Shown: positions 10,791-22,549, numbered from the stretch's first letter. The stretch is DNA of 64,000 nucleotides from Agrostemma githago (GCA_958450325.1 OY288261.1:12553113-12617112), one strand, 5' to 3'. Program-made: numbers and translations. Notes: generated from the sequence alone by a model not told the origin.

Positions 10791-12654
10791 CTCCCCCCCC
10801 CCACTTGAAGTGTTTGTTGCCTTTGAGTACTCCGAAGAAAGGGGTGGATTTATCGGCCGCCCTTGAGATGAAACGGGCTAGAGCTGCCATTCTTCCCGTG
10901 AGTCTCTGTATATCTTTGATAGTTTTTGGCTCCGGTAGGTCTTGGATTGCCTGGACCTTTTCCGGGTTGGCGTCTATTCCTCTGGCGCTTACTAGAAAGC
11001 CTAAGAATTTTCCGGACCTTACTCCGAATGTGCACTTCTGAGGGTTCAACTTCATTTTGTACTTTCTCAGCGATTGGAATGTTTCCCTTAGATCGTCGAG
11101 ATGATCGCCGTCTGTTTTGCTCTTTACGATCGCGTCGTCCACGTATATTTCCATGTTCCTGCCCCTCTGATCTTTGAAGATTTTGTCTACCAGTCTCTGG
11201 TAGGTGGCACCTGCGTTTTTTAGTCTGAAGGGCATCATTTTGTACATGAATGTCCCGGCGCTGGTAATAAACGCGCACTTGACCCTGTCTGGTTCCCATA
11301 AGAAGACTTGATGGTATCCGGAGAAGGCGTCAAGAAAGCTTAGCGTGGTATGTCCGCTGGTGGCGTCCACTAGTTGGTCGATTCTTGGGAGAGGGTAGCA
11401 GTCTTTTGGGCATGCTTTGTTTAGGTTGGTGAAGTCGACGCACATCCGCCAGGCGCCTGACGACTTTCTCACCATCACTACGTTCGCCATCCACTCGGGG
11501 TAGTTGCAGGTTTCTATGAACCCGACTTTTATCAGCTTGTCGACCTCACACCGGATAGCGTCGTCTTTCTCTGCCGACATGCTTCTCTTCTTCTGCTTTA
11601 CTGGTCGGAAAGCAGGATCTACGTTTAGCCTGTGCACCGTTACTTCCGGGTCTACCCCTGTCATTTCATCAGCTGAGTATGCGAAGACGTCGGTGTTAGC
11701 CTTCAGGAGGCTGACGAGGCGCTCTTGGTAACTGGGATCTAGGTCGGTTCCTATGAGGACGGACCGGCCCGGGTCTAGGTTTATCGCCATGCTCCCTCCG
11801 CCTGGGTCTATGCGCTCGGAGTCGGGATCGTTCGTTCCCTTTATCTTAAGGGTTTTGGGGGCCGGCTGTCTTTGCTCGGCCTCGGGGGCGGCTTTTCTCT
11901 TTCCTTTCATTTCTTCTTGTGATCGCTTGAGGGCTACTGAGTTACAGCTCCTGGCAGAGTCCTGGTCTCCGTGTAGTTTTTCCTCGGTGTTCCTGTTAGT
12001 GACGTATGCCAGCGTCAGAGCACGTATGGATACCAAGGCATGTATCCCATCCAGGGTTATCCGGCCTATTAACGCATTGTAGGCGGATTTGGCGTTGACT
12101 ACTACGAATTGGGCTGTGGTTGTCTTGGCGTCTACTCCTTCCCCGAACGTGACCGGTAGGTCGATAGTTCCCATGGGAACGACTCCGGTCCCCGAAAACC
12201 CGTACAATGCGCCGGCCGTTGGGTTGAGATGACGTTTCCCGAAACCCATTTGCTCGAACGCCTCCTTGTATAGTAAGTTAGTGTAGGCACCCGTGTCTAT
12301 CATGCACCTTTTGACCGTGTGGTCGCCTATCTTGACGGCCAATACCAGGGGGTCACTGTGGGGGTAGGTCACTCGCTTGTAGTCATCTGCCGTGACACTG
12401 AGAGTTGGGATAGTCTTTTCCCTAGACTCACCGGCGTAGCATATATGTCGGGTTAGCTCTCTCAAGTGGTTCTTGATCTGCCTCCTGCTGGTCCCGGCTT
12501 CCTCCTCCCTTTTATCTACCGTATTGATGACGTTGTGTTCCTTTCCTTTCTCGGCTCTTTCCCTGGGATTGCCGGCAACCGCACCCTGGCCGTAACTGTT
12601 GCCGGTGCTGTTATTGGCGGCGACACGCTGGCCTCTGGCTTCATATGCCGCCAA
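10771..12654 (-). pseudogene. Tat-like pol, protease and reverse transcriptase part
   Basis: In frame with the gag C-terminus; only one TAA (12703-12705) separates them. Aspartic protease active site: MIDTGAYTNLLYKEAF, within about the first 140 residues. RT blocks follow: WRMCVDFTNLNKACPKD, FLDAFSGYHQ, MPFRLKNAGATYQR (usually MPFGLKN) and the catalytic YVDD in MEIYVDDAIVKS, then LNPQKCTFGV and GFLVSARGI. The frame ends soon after FKWGG because of the C/G homopolymer at 10793-10802; homology resumes in another frame. Function in an intact element: polyprotein processing and reverse transcription of the element RNA in the cytoplasmic particle. Confidence 0.9.
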
Positions 12655-12702
12655 CGAGCCACGGCGTATGAGGTCTTCAATTTCGTCCTTCAGGTTCCGA
12701 CA

Positions 12703-14477
12703 TTATTCTGTTGTGTGCCCCGTCTGGCTGTGAAAAGCGCAGTATTTCTTCGGATCAGTATGCGCTCCGGGTCTGATGGGGCGCGGGACTCCCCATTTTT
12801 TGTTGTTCTTCTCTATCTCGTAAATTTCCGCCCGGGGCCGGGTCAGCGCAGTGTAACGGTCAAACCTTTCTCTGCGACTTCCCTCCGACCTTTTCTCCCC
12901 GCGGCTCCTATTCGGTATTCTTTGGGGCTCCTTTTGGCATATCGGGCTCCGGGCTCTCTCCAAAGGCGGACGTCGGACCCTGGGGGGTGATGGGTCCTCA
13001 CGCCGCGCTTTGTAGTCCTCTTCGTTCATGTATCCTTCCGCGATTCGCCGGGCCTCGACCAGTGAGGTAGGTCTCTCTCTGAGTAAGTGGCTCTTGAGAG
13101 GCCCTTCTGTCATCGTATGGGTCAGGGCGCAGGCGGCCGTTGACGCATCGATTGTCCGTATTTGTTGGCACTCTAAGTCGAATCTTCTAACATACTCCTT
13201 GATGGTCTCTTTTGGCCCTTGCTTCATGGTCATTAGATCTACCGTCACGTATCTGCCTGCGCCGGCTTCCGGCATATTGGTCTATGAAGGCCGTGCTGAG
13301 GTCTCTGAAACTCCGAATGGATTCCCGGGGCAATCCCCGGAACCATGATTGGGCGTATCCTGTGAGAGTGGTGGGGAACACCCGGCACCACACCGCGTCA
13401 TCGAGCTCGTACATGGCCATGTAGCTTTCGTATGTCGCCAAGTGGTCTTCCGGGTCGGCGGTTCCGTCGAACTGGATATTGGGTACCTTAACCCTGGGCA
13501 TGGGGTGCTCCGTAATATCTGGGTGAAACGGCGATACCGTCGGCCGTCCTCTCTTTTGTGCTTTTACGTCGGGCGTTGCTAGTTTCGATTCACCCTCCCC
13601 CTCTTCGTGGGGGGCGGACGTGTTTCTGCCGGATCGGCATGTCATGAACGTCTCTTGATCGGACTTCTCCTGAGGTACGGACCTGTTTTCTTGGGCAGCG
13701 CTGCTCGTTAGCCGGGTGAATACCGAGCCTCGTTCCTCGGGGCTGGCGTACCTTCTTTCACGTTCCCTAGGGCCTAGCCGGTCTTGGACGGTTTTTGTAG
13801 GCCTTCCATCTCTCTCTCTCTGGCCCAGTCGGTGATGAACCGTCCTCAGGGGGCTGCGGCTTTTCCTGGCCTTTTGGGTGCCTGGACCCAGCCGGTGATG
13901 TATGGTCGGGTTATGACTTCGGCTCCTTTTCGCGGCGCCTGCTACTTGTGGGGGATTCGCTGTTCTCCCTCCCGATATTGGGTGGTGTCGGGGTGCCCGA
14001 GTCCGTCCTTGGGCGGGCCGGCGAAGGATCCTTGGATCGCTATTTTCGCCGGCTACGACGTAGCCTGATACGCTCATCATCAAGGTGCCTGCCTTTTTCC
14101 AGGTATCGCTGTTTCCTTTCTTCCAGCGTCATCGTCCTTGGCAGTTCGGGGAAGAGTTCCCTTGGCAAGACGTCGGCCCTTTGGAAGATCCTGGTGGCAG
14201 GCTGAGGGCTTTCTTTCGCGCGCTGCGCGGCGGGTGTTGACGGAGTCGTCGCCCCTAGAAGGGCAGCGAGGAAGAGCTGAGTGGCTGACAGCTGCTCGGG
14301 GGTGAAAGTGTTCAACGGAACGACTGCAGGGGGCACCTCTGCTGGCGCGGACGTTGAGGCCAAGTGGCCTTTGCCTTTGTCCTTATCTCGGGCTTGGTCC
14401 TCCGGTGGGGAGGTTCTCACAATCTCGGGCTCGGCTTCCGCCTCAGCAGGGGTGTCCGCGGTGTCGCGAGTCGTCAT
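12703..14477 (-). pseudogene. Tat-like gag, frameshifted
   Basis: ATG at 14477 gives MTTRDTADTPAEAEAE. The N-terminal part ends at about 14040 in one frame, homology continues in a second frame (14083-13187), then shifts again near 13255 to the frame of 13275-12703. The Retrotrans_gag core is clear: IQFDGTADPEDHLATYES, FPTTLTGYAQSWFRGLP, then MKQGPKETIKEYVRRF after the shift. The C-terminus has a zinc knuckle (YCAFHSQTGHTTE-stop-CRNL), cut by a TAA exactly before its last cysteine; the expected codon is CAA or GAA. Gag would form the virus-like particle. Confidence 0.88.
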
Positions 14478-14530
14478 CGTAATGTTTTGACGATTTTGTT
14501 TTCTTAGAGCGAGGACCTTTTTTGTTCAAA

Positions 14531-14549
14531 GTCCCCACAGACGGCGCCA
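14531..14549 (-). promoter_or_regulatory. Primer-binding site of the Tat-like element
   Basis: Minus-strand TGGCGCCGTCTGTGGGGAC, three bases inside the 5' LTR. This is the standard Tat-lineage PBS and fixes the element's orientation. Confidence 0.9.
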
Positions 14550-14552
14550 AAT

Positions 14553-14988
14553 TGTTTGGGTATCAAACAATCACATACCTCCCGCCGGGTATGGCCGGCG
14601 ATCCTCCTCTCCCGACTTATGAAGCCCAGAGTTCCGGACCTGCACAGGGAGCAAACAAGGGCCTCGGAGGGATTCCGAGGTTGCCTCTCCGACGCTCAAG
14701 TCAGTGGTGTGGATTGGAGGGTAGAGGTAAGATTATGGAGGATATTACTTAACTTTCTAGAGAGATATCTTGTGTGAATGATATGCTGGTGAAAAAATGA
14801 TCCCCCTCTAGACGGATGTCTTGGGGGTATTTATAGGACTCGAGATATGAAGGTCGGTCGCCGGACCCCAAGCTAGACCGATGGCCCCCCTCCGGCTGGA
14901 GAGAGCCGGTGGGCCCTGGCTGGAAGGGTGACGACTCGGTCATAACTTCGCCGGCTGCCGACCATACCTGTGGTGCCGACCCCCGTCA
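14553..14988 (-). repeat. 5' LTR of the Tat/Retand-like element
   Basis: 436 bp, TG...CA ends on the minus strand, matching 2760-3194 apart from about eight substitutions and two short indels. Confidence 0.9.
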
Positions 14989-15025
14989 AAAGAAAATGTG
15001 GAAGTTATCAAAGAAACAGAGGGAG
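14989..15025. mobile_element. Stowaway-like MITE, right part
   Basis: The right terminus GAAACAGAGGGAG is followed by TA (15026-15027). It is the inverted partner of the arm at 2589, separated from it by the Tat-like insertion. Confidence 0.7.
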
Positions 15026-15027
15026 TA

Positions 15028-16571
15028 CTCCGTACGTGATAGTGATTACATGTTAGATTAACGCACCATATGAGTTATGAGTACGAGCTAATTAATTCCA
15101 TTAATTCCTTATGGAGTAGAGTTTTGAAGCGTTTCTGCTCCCTAGAATAAATAACTACTACTACTACGGTTTCTTCTCAATTGCATTAATGCTTTAGCTA
15201 GCTTATTCCCTTACTTACTACTCCTTTTTAATTTCCCTCCACCTATATTTTCTTCATCAATCACTCTTTCGATTAATTAATAAATAAATTGTTCCAACTT
15301 CCAATATATGGAGTAGAGATTAGAGAGACTAGTATAACTCAAAAAAAAAAAAAAAAAAAAAGTAAACAATAATCTTGGCTAGCCGCCTTGATTTGGTTTA
15401 ACTTACTTTAATACTCCGTAATTGTTAAAAGCTTGGGAACAACTAACAAATTAAGTGGAAAGAAAAAAGCAAGGTCCGATTAACAAGACATATACTCCCT
15501 CCGATTTTTTATTATCTTCCCCTTTGGTTTGGGGAAGAAAATAAGGGTGTAGGAATGTGTGATTCAAAATAAAAGAAGGAAGAGAGAAGAAATGTAAGAG
15601 TGATTCTAGACCACAGGTTGATGGCCCAAAATGAAAATAGGGAAGAAAGGGTATTTCAACCTAATAAAAAAAATAGGGAAGATAATAAAAAATGGAAGGG
15701 AGTATAGCTTAGTTTACAAGGGATTCCTTCTTACCGGTAGTTTGTTAAAACTTACAAAGTGAGGACTGAGGAGTCATAAACCAAGTAGAGTACTCCACAA
15801 AAAAGGGTATACTACCTACAAAATACAGTACAAATACCACCCCCATTTCGTTGCAATCAATAGATAACTCTATGTATATTTCTTGACTTTTACTATAAAA
15901 TTGTCGAGCTAAATCAAATGTTTACAAAAGTCTCAACAATTTTGAGGTGGTTGTAGGTATAATAATACTCAATAATTACGTAGTACTGCGTACTATTTTC
16001 CCATTTATCTTTACTTGCTAGTTACTTATGGCTTTAATAATATAATCATCCTTATTTGTTGATTTATTATAAGTACTTTGGCCGGGTCAGGGTGGGCGAA
16101 GAAACAAACAATTGTACTGTAAGATTGGAGTAAAGAGGAGAAAAAGGTTTGTACTCCGTAACAAATAAAGTAAAGAATTGAGTTTGTTTGTTTGTTTGTT
16201 TGTGGGGTTTGCTGGCTAATATTTTCTGTGTTTGTATGTTATTGCTTTGTTTGAAATGTTTCTTATGTGGGATAGGTTGGTGCAACTTGCAAGTACAGTG
16301 GGGGTTGTTCTTGTTTATATGAATTGGAGTTTCCTTGAAGGGATTGTATTGTTAGCGGAGTATATGGATATGGATATGGATATGTGTGTTAACGTTGTGG
16401 CAAATTTAGTCATCATTATCATTATATGCTGCTGCTATTAGTACTTGTAAATCCTCCTTTACATTATTCCATCTCAGTACTTGTATTATTGCATTACAGA
16501 CATTGATCAGCTCTGCTCAGGAGATCCTGTTCACGGTTGTTCCCCTCGCCGTATTCTACTCTGATCTATAT
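15028..16571. other. Upstream region of the ICR gene
   Basis: AT-rich non-coding sequence holding a poly(A) tract (about 15342-15361), the Stowaway-like MITE at 15495-15702, a TTTG repeat near 16181-16204, and four ATGGAT units near 16362-16387. Pyrimidine-rich leader-like sequence (16480-16570) precedes the ICR start codon. No other gene is supported; a 5' UTR intron cannot be excluded. Confidence 0.5.
15495..15702. mobile_element. Stowaway-like MITE
   Basis: 208 bp with inverted ends CTCCCTCCGATTTTTTATTA and the reverse complement of TAATAAAAAATGGAAGGGAG, extending about 27 bp, and TA on both sides (15493-15494 and 15703-15704). No coding capacity. It lies about 0.9 kb upstream of the ICR start codon. 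Confidence 0.88.
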
Positions 16572-19500
16572 ATGCAGACTCCGAAAGCTAGGTAGGTAAT
16601 ATGGTCGGCTTCATACCCCATACCCCATACCCTGCTGTATAACAGAGGTCGGTGTTCTGTTGTCTCCTTTATGTTATCTTACCTGTGTATGGGGAGGCTG
16701 AGGCTGCTTCCGTTTTTCCATGCCTCGTAGTTATGGCAAGTGAAGTATATATATAAGGCATGTGATGTACTGTAGTATTTATTACTCACCTTTTTGTAGA
16801 TTTCTTGCATCAATGTTGTCGTACTACTTAGTACCATTCCTAGGGCGGTCGCCCGCCATCACAAGATAGATGCCTGGTCTAATTTAAAACTGAAACATAC
16901 GTGGTTGAGTAATTAATATTGAAAGGCACTGCGTGCGTGTTTAATCAGAGTACACCATGTCATTATACACCCACCAAAACAAAACAATGAGAAAACTGGA
17001 ATTCAGATACGCCAATGTGATAGAGATTGGCTGTACCTAGAAATTTTACTGTGTGGCGTGTGCTGTTTTGATTGCCAGTTGCAAGAGCTCATTTAATAAC
17101 TGTGATTTCTTGAGTGACTCTCAAATGGTTGCTTACTGAAATTTGCTTCAATTTTCTGTGGCTCTTAGATATGGACTTAGTCACTTAGAATATCAAATGA
17201 GGGCAGTAAAACGTATGTCCCCTCCTCTTCAAGGCTTCAAGCCAATTGCAAACTTGTTTGATTCACGAGTTGACACAGATTATATATGCTGATTTAATTT
17301 GTCATTTTCTGTACAGTAGGAATGGCTCAGCGGAAGTGCCACAACGGATGTCTCCCTCCTCACAAACATCCCAGAAGTCATCTCCCTCGACAAATAGAAC
17401 TTCACGACAGCTGAAGGTTGCACGAGTTGATTCTAGCTCAGTGGCTCCTCCTACTGCATCAAGCAGAACACCTAAAAATAGAAATCCTAAACTTCTGGAA
17501 CGTGGATCTCCACGTAGTCCTATAAATGAGGTATTTCATTCAGATCACAGTTGAAATTGACTTACGAAAGCTGGATGTGATGCGGTTGTAGAAATTGTAT
17601 GAAGAATACTTGGATATTATTAGATGTGAAAACAAATATTCATACATTCTAAAAATACAAGGAAATCTAGGAGTAACCGTAACCTAGAAGTTGAACTAAA
17701 CTAGGACTACAAGAGAGGGTTTCAAAAGAAATAAGGGTGTCCCGGTGCTTAATTGCGTCAATAAGCAAGTGACAGATTCGTTGTCGAGCCCATGGAGGAC
17801 CCAATCAATGACTTCTTCTGTATCCATCGGTTTCCCGGCAAGTTCATCAATGCAAGATCTAATGGTTTGCATATAGTCACTGGCGGACAGATTGTCCTTA
17901 GTAATAGAGATGAGATGATCTTTAATTTGAAGAATATGGCCGTGAGATGGATTTGCATAAGTTGTTTGAAGAGCAGTCCATATAGCGGCTGAAGTAGTGC
18001 ATGAGTTCAAAAATGGGCAATGCTCGATGATATTGTACCGCGAAGGGCACCACTTAGGACTAGATCTTGACGAAGCCAAGTGGAATGAGCCAGATTGTCG
18101 GTTTGAATTTTGGTGTCTTTTCGGTAGTTTCAACTTTTTCAGGGGAGCATGGATAGGTACCATCCAAGTATTTGAGAAGATCGAAACCAAATAAAACGTC
18201 CGAAATTTGACGAGACCAGGTTCAAGAAGTAGGGTGTTAGTATTAGATTTATAACACCTTATTGGCTATAAGGTGAATAGTGACTATAGTCTACTGCATT
18301 TGAAACATAAAATTTCAGTGAGACAGTAATTCGTCAGAAAATGATACAGTAGAAATTTCTAAAGTTAGAGCACAACTAACTCAAGATATGAACTCTTTAT
18401 ACTCCGCATTGGTTTCTCATCATGTTTGAATATGTCGCTATTTCCGTAGCTAACTTTTTGTTTGGTTAGCTAAGGAATTGGCTACATATTCAAACAAGAC
18501 GAGAAACTTCTATGTCTCTGCGGATCTACTCAAGTACGCTTTCTTCTGGTTGCCTTGATCTCATAATTTATGATGGAACTTTGTTTATTATACAAATTAG
18601 CGCCATTATATTGCCGATGCTGTTGGACAGTATGAGTACTTATAAACTATACTCGTAGTTGTGATATTTAATTTTCCTTGTCCACAAAAAACAACTACTC
18701 CGTAACAATTATAGGAAAGTGCACGGAGAAGGGGAAGGAATGGAGCTAAATTTGAGCATAATTTCGGCCACTGAGCTCAAATGTCTTGATCTGTTTTGTT
18801 TTTTAGCCCATTCCTTATTTATTCAAGATCGATGACGTGGTTTTTTACCTATACAAATGCAGAAAAAACAGGTTTCTAAGTTGTCTAATCTAGAGTCTCA
18901 GCTAGCTCATCTTGAAGTTGAGCTGAGGAAAACTAAGGACCAACTGAGTTCATCTGAGACAATGAAGCAGCATGCTCTTCAGGTGGCGGAAGAAATGAAA
19001 AACCAGCTCTCAGTCATGTCTGCAAGGCTTAAGGAGTCTCGCAAACAGCTTGATGAGTTTTCTACTTCTGAAGATGCTAGGGTTCAAGAACTCCGGACGC
19101 TTTCTCAAGAACGCGACCGAGTTTGGCAGTCAGAGGTTGAGGCGATTCAGAAACAACACTCCATGGATTCAGCTGCCTTAGCCTCGGCTCTCAATGAGAT
19201 CCAAAAGCTTAAAATGGAAGCCACTCATTCCAGCCATGCAGAAACAGCACAATCTGATATTGAGTGTTTGAAGGTTGAGCTTTCTGAAGCTGTTTCTGCT
19301 GTAGATAATATGAGGGAGCAGCTTAGCAACTGCAAAAGATCAGAAGTTGAGGCACTGCAACTGGCTCGCGAAACCCAGATGAGATTAGAAGAATCCATGG
19401 CGATTGCAAAGTCTCTTCAGTCTGAAGAGATCAAGGCGAAAGAGGCTTATGACAATTTGGTGTTAGAGTGGGAAAAATCAAAAGAAAAAACAAGTTCTCT

Positions 19501-20305
19501 GGAGATTTTAGTGACGGAGCTTGAAAAGAAGCTGCAAAATAGGAGAGGGGAAGAGGATGAAGGCAGCGAGAAAGAAGAATCTACTGAAACAATGGAACTT
19601 AAAGCTGAACTTGATGCATTAAAACTAGAGGCTGGCCAACTGAAATTAGCACTAGAAGCTTCGGAACTTAGATATCAGGAAGAGTACATCCAGAGCACGT
19701 TGCAAATCAGGAACGCGTTTGCTGAAGTGGAACGCGTAAAATTAGAAACAGTTACTAAAGAGGCTGAATTGAAGAAAGCAAGGGCAATAGATATGCTAAA
19801 ATCGGAGGGTGATGAGATAAATACAGCAAGCAACTCTGAGCCTGAGGTACTAAGCCTGAAGGAAGATGTCAATAATCTCGAGGAAACTCAAATTGGATGT
19901 ACAGTAGTGGGGAATGATATGCTCAAGGCAAAGATACAGAAGAGAGAGAGTGGGACAACAGCAGAGATGAAACTCGGGTATGCGGCAGAGGAATCAGAAG
20001 AGAAGAGCGGGAAGGCTGATGGGGTTTCGGAGCCTGCTCAGAAAGCTTACACAGAGCTTGAAGCAGAGCTGAGGAAACTGAAGGTTCAATCCGATCAATG
20101 GAGGAAGGCAGCTGAGGCAGCTGCTGCTATGCTCTCATCTACTGCTGGGACTGGGAGTAATGCCAAGTTTGGTGACCGCACACTTTCTTTTAATAGTATT
20201 GCTGCAAAAATGGAGTCTCCACTTTCCGATGATGACTCCCCAAAGAAGAAGAATGGTAACGTGTTGAAGAAGTTTGGAGTGTTATGGAAGAAGGGTCCAA
20301 AGTAG
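16572..20305 (+). CDS. ICR: ICR/RIP-type interactor of constitutively active ROPs (three exons)
   Basis: Exons: 16572-16591, 17320-17530 and 18863-20305, giving 557 residues. Exon 1 encodes only MQTPKA plus two bases of the next codon; donor GTAGGT. Exon 2 starts after TAG at 17317-17319 and gives RNGSAEVPQRMSPSSQ; donor GTATTT. Exon 3 follows the acceptor TGCAG. MQTPK, EVPQ and the SPRSPINE motif match known ICR N-termini. The rest is almost all coiled coil (ESQLAHLEVELRKTKDQL, LSQERDRVWQSEVEAIQK, YIQSTLQIRNAF), ending with QWRKAAEAAAAML, the conserved ROP-binding motif, and a basic GNVLKKFGVLWKK tail. ICR/RIP proteins are plant scaffolds that bind GTP-loaded ROP GTPases and link them to microtubules or exocytosis. 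Length fits the ICR2/ICR3 group (from memory, roughly 550-600 residues). No frame damage is seen, so it looks functional. Confidence 0.9.
17580..18260 (-). mobile_element. Copia gag relic in ICR intron 2
   Basis: On the minus strand, 18190-17696 encodes CTTSAAIWTALQTTYAN, ILQIKDHLISITK, SASDYMQTIRSCIDEL and VIDWVLHGLD. This is the UBN2/Retrotran_gag_2 pattern of Ty1/copia gag. No protease, RT or LTRs accompany it, so it is an old fragment. It lies antisense in the 1.33 kb second intron and does not touch the splice sites. Edges are approximate. Confidence 0.75.
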
Positions 20306-20538
20306 GCTCGCAATACGCAATACGCAATACGCAATTCACAAAGGAACGAATCCTTTGCGTTTCTATTTTGCTTATCTTCTAAATCTCTTTCATCTGTTTT
20401 CAAGTTCTGTATAGCTCTAATCAACATTTCCTCCCTTTCACGTCTACCATTTCAGCACACACTTCTGCTCCATGTCGCAGTTTTTTTCTCTACTCTTTTC
20501 TCTACTCTAAGAGACGCTTTCTCATTAAATTTATTAAG
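20306..20538. other. Region 3' of the ICR stop codon
   Basis: Immediately after the TAG is a CAATACG repeat (four units, 20309-20335), then T-rich sequence that probably includes the 3' UTR. No further gene is seen. Confidence 0.5.
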
Positions 20539-21690
20539 GAGTTTTTTTTGTCAAAAGGCATCTAACATTTACGTCTTTTTGTAAAAAAGGCACCTAAAGT
20601 TAATTTTTTTTGCCCAAAAGCACCTTACATTTACATTTCTTTGTTAAAAGACAACAAACATCAACTTCCGTCAAAAAAACGTCAATATTGACGGTTTCCA
20701 TCCTTTAATCTTCTTCCATCCCCCCTTAATCAACCTTCATTCCTTAATCAAACTCAAGCAACCCTCTTTCTTTAATTCAACCATCTTTCCTTAATCAAAC
20801 CCAATCAATCATTTTCCTTAATTCAACCTTCATTCCTAGCTACTCTTTATTTGCATACATCTCAACTTCATTCTTAGTTACTCTTTATTTGCATACATCT
20901 CAATTATCATTCCACATTACTTAAGTAAAAACCACCAAATTTTCGCTCAATCGGTAAGTTTTTAATTATAACTCTTCAATCTAAGAACAAATTAAATTTT
21001 TGAATTCAATTTCCATTTTTATGTTATTTACCCTTAATTTCGAGTATAATTTTAGGGTATGTGTATGTGTATATGTATGTGTTAGAGTTTATTAGATAAA
21101 TTTTTGAGTTAATACTGAATTGAATGAAGTTTCTGTTGTAAGAAATTAAGAATACTAATTTTTGTGTTTAAATTTGTGAGTTTGAGTAATCATCTGTTAT
21201 TCATTTTTTGTATTTGTCAATTCATTTTTGGTTTAGTAATCATTTGTATTTCATTCTTTATGTGTATCATATAAGACGAATACTTAAAGATGACATGTTA
21301 ATTGAGAATATGCAAAAGTGAAAAAAGAAATGTTGTTCAATTAAGGGGAGAGTAAAAGGGTTTTCAATGGAAATTAAGTTTTTTTGGGAAGAAAAATTGA
21401 GCATTGTGGAAAAATAAAGAGAATGGGAAAAGGAGATATTAAGGTAATGCAAAGGAAGAGGGAAGGAAGATGTTGATTGAGTTTGGTTAAGGGATGAGTG
21501 TTATTAAGGGTTGATGGAAGAAGATTAGGATGGAAACCGTCAATATTGACGGTTTTTTTTACGGAAGTTGGTGTTTGGTGTCTTTTAACAAAGAAATGTA
21601 AAATTAAGGTGCTTTTGGGCGAAAAAAAAAAACTTTAGGTACCTTTTTTACAAAAGGCGTAAATGTTAGGTGTCTTTTGACAAAAAACTC
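20539..21690. mobile_element. Non-autonomous Mutator-like element with long inverted repeats
   Basis: 1152 bp with a perfect 9-bp target duplication TTTATTAAG (20530-20538 and 21691-21699), the hallmark size for Mutator elements. Inverted ends start GAGTTTTTT...GTCAAAAG and run about 260 bp each, including the palindrome CGTCAATATTGACG in both arms. The interior has a direct repeat (CTTTATTTGCATACATCTCA twice, near 20846 and 20884) and no transposase frame. Confidence 0.88.
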
Positions 21691-21699
21691 TTTATTAAG

Positions 21700-21953
21700 A
21701 GAACAATTACAAATTGACTTAACAATGTACCAAAAGTTAATAAGAGCATGTTTGACCAAGATTTGAAATGTGTTTTTTTGGCCAAATATCACAAATTGGT
21801 CAAACACAAAATCATTATAAATTGAAAGTAGTTTTTCAAGAGCTCAAGGACCACAATCTCCTCCTTAAAAATAGAAGCACCAATTTGTAGACTCTCACTT
21901 TTAAAAAGTACTTTTAAAAATTAAGAGCATGTTTGGCCTAATTTATTAGAAAT

Positions 21954-22001
<48 letters not shown>

Positions 22002-22033
22002 GAGCTTAATTTTTTTAAAAGTACTTTTGTTAT
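21700..22033. other. AT-rich repeat sequence left of the Ogre insertion
   Basis: Holds two AAGAGCATGTTTG starts (about 21743 and 21924), a long poly(T) tract (about 21956-21998), and at its right end AAAAGTACTTTTGTTAT, which pairs with the inverted-repeat arm at about 58863-58879. No gene. Confidence 0.5.
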
Positions 22034-22414
22034 TGTAGACACCCGCATTTGCCTGCTAGTGTCTGTAGCAGTTTCCAACAAAACAGCCGATGATGATCGG
22101 ACGTAAACGTGCTTTAATGCGCTCGAATATGGGCTCGGAATCAGTAATGTCTGGCATGGGCTTTTAGCGGAGTATAAATCTCACAAAACCGACCTCAAAT
22201 TCAGGCCCAGTGGACCGTTTCCAATAAAATGAGACTAATTTGGGTCAAAGCCGACACCTAAAATAAAACAGTCTTTTAGCGACCGGGTCAAAACCCGGTC
22301 AAAGACGAATCCGACCCAAAAACCAGCGAAAAGAGCTTCTAGAAGCTGCCCAACCACCAAATCCCATTCAAAAAGGTCAACAAATCATTCCCTATTTACA
22401 CCTTTTTTCCTACC

Positions 22415-22503
22415 CACTCGATCGAGTGGTTCTTCACACCCACTCGGTCGAGTAAGGTCATGAACCGGCCGAACCGGACTCAAACCGGGCACTCGATCGA
22501 GTG
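22415..22503. promoter_or_regulatory. Palindrome cluster upstream of the Ogre LTR TATA box
   Basis: Two perfect CACTCGATCGAGTG palindromes (22415-22428 and 22490-22503) and a one-base variant ACTCGGTCGAGT (22441-22452). They lie 50-135 bp upstream of the TATA box at 22550. The same motif recurs in the second half of the LTR, in the 3' LTR, in the antisense gene's intron and in the LTR at 61454. Confidence 0.7.
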
Positions 22504-22549
22504 CACCGACACTACTCAACCGAGAGGCCCTAAACCGGGATATTTCTTC

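Larger units (their letters stand above)
2760..14988 (-). mobile_element. Tat/Retand-like Ty3/gypsy LTR retrotransposon, complete with two LTRs
   Basis: On the minus strand the order is: 5' LTR (14988-14553), primer-binding site (14549-14531), gag, protease, RT, RNase H, integrase, a 75-bp tandem array, two oppositely oriented genes, 3' LTR (3194-2760). Integrase without chromodomain, a long 3' region and antisense genes point to the Tat lineage; Retand of Silene latifolia is the best-known member with a tandem array. The LTRs are 435 and 436 bp and differ by about eight substitutions plus small indels, roughly 2%. Flanking pentamers AAAGG and AAAGA match at 4 of 5. The coding frames are broken, so this copy is not autonomous. 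Confidence 0.9.

Noticed and set aside
16232..16441. Small hydrophobic protein upstream of ICR
   Set aside because: No homology, simple-repeat content, and AT-rich leader-like context.
17696..18190. Separate antisense host gene in the ICR intron
   Set aside because: The frame matches copia gag and has no further gene structure.
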